A stretch of 64,000 nucleotides of DNA from positions 616,001 to 680,000 of the forward strand of contig WPIO01000164.1 in NCBI GenBank assembly GCA_009760855.2, in the 5' to 3' direction. Below the pieces are notes generated by a model. The model was not told the DNA's origin. It searched no databases and saw only the letters and a program-made list of their open reading frames with translations. Position 1 is the first letter of the stretch. Each line of letters opens with the position of its first letter. The DNA is from Cristatella mucedo (taxonomy: Eukaryota > Bryozoa > Phylactolaemata > Cristatellidae). Position numbers and translations under genes: made by a program. Shown here one piece after another: positions 63,863-64,000 of this stretch.

Positions 63863-64000
63863 ATGCGCCGGAGTTCGCAGCAGGAAACTAGCAGTGCAAG
63901 TTGTAAAAGAATTTAAGAGGCTAGTTGCATAGTTTAGGAGAAGCAGAGAATATTTACCGGTCAGCCAACAGCACAGCAAAAACTCATCTGAAAGGGAGTG

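Overview
The window is eukaryotic and almost certainly metazoan: split genes with GT-AG introns of 0.7-6 kb, very long dinucleotide microsatellites, and dozens of dead non-LTR retrotransposon (LINE) and tRNA-like SINE copies. The species cannot be read from the sequence. An invertebrate animal fits best. Protein-coding exons are GC-rich in third positions, with alanine, serine, glutamine and glycine runs, set in AT-richer introns.

Two genes are well supported. (1) On the + strand, bases 839-13376 hold the last four coding exons of a RAB5 small GTPase, the early-endosome GTPase. All splice phases agree and the reading frame ends at TAG 13374-13376 after a CC-Lys prenylation tail. The exons for the P-loop and switch I lie upstream of the window. 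(2) On the - strand, bases 43329-28111 hold six consecutive exons of a large Rho guanine-nucleotide exchange factor with a DH-PH tandem of the PLEKHG4 (puratrophin-1)/quattro/ARHGEF40 type. A 2.3-kb exon encodes a long Ser/Ala/Cys-rich disordered region, then come the DH domain (split over three exons), the PH domain and a Ser-rich tail. Its N-terminus must lie above 43.4 kb and is not resolved; candidate exons are given at low confidence. A further high-GC3 orphan exon candidate lies on the - strand at 23.6 kb.

Most other sequence is mobile-element debris, in two main LINE families. LINE-A has the HWLPVK / APAYLSDLLPHQAKHRTTRFSESN-type C-terminus and a 3' tail of (ATT)n. LINE-B has the LGWMPVEKRIQ / LAPSYLAELLHQFQP-type C-terminus and a tail of (ACATT)n. 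Both carry FYADD-type reverse transcriptase in their longer copies, and all copies seen are broken or 5'-truncated. They are densely nested and several sit in inverted head-to-head pairs. Two tRNA-like SINE families are interspersed: SINE-1 with a GGTTCGAATCC B box, and SINE-2 with a TGGCCCAGTGG A box. SINE-2 appears to share its 3' end with LINE-A.

Layout: 1-838 RAB5 intron with LINE relics; 839-13376 RAB5 exons and TE-laden introns; 13377-14560 presumed RAB5 3' UTR and flank; 14.56-26.5 kb nested LINE/SINE cluster with an orphan exon candidate at 23.6 kb; 26.5-28.1 kb unique sequence; 28.1-43.3 kb the RhoGEF; 43.3-64 kb presumed RhoGEF upstream introns or intergenic DNA with microsatellites, LINE/SINE copies and a degenerate TTTAGGG-type telomere-like tract at 57.66-57.80 kb. 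The two genes converge (their 3' ends face each other about 14.7 kb apart). Both act in GTPase signalling, but nothing here shows co-regulation.
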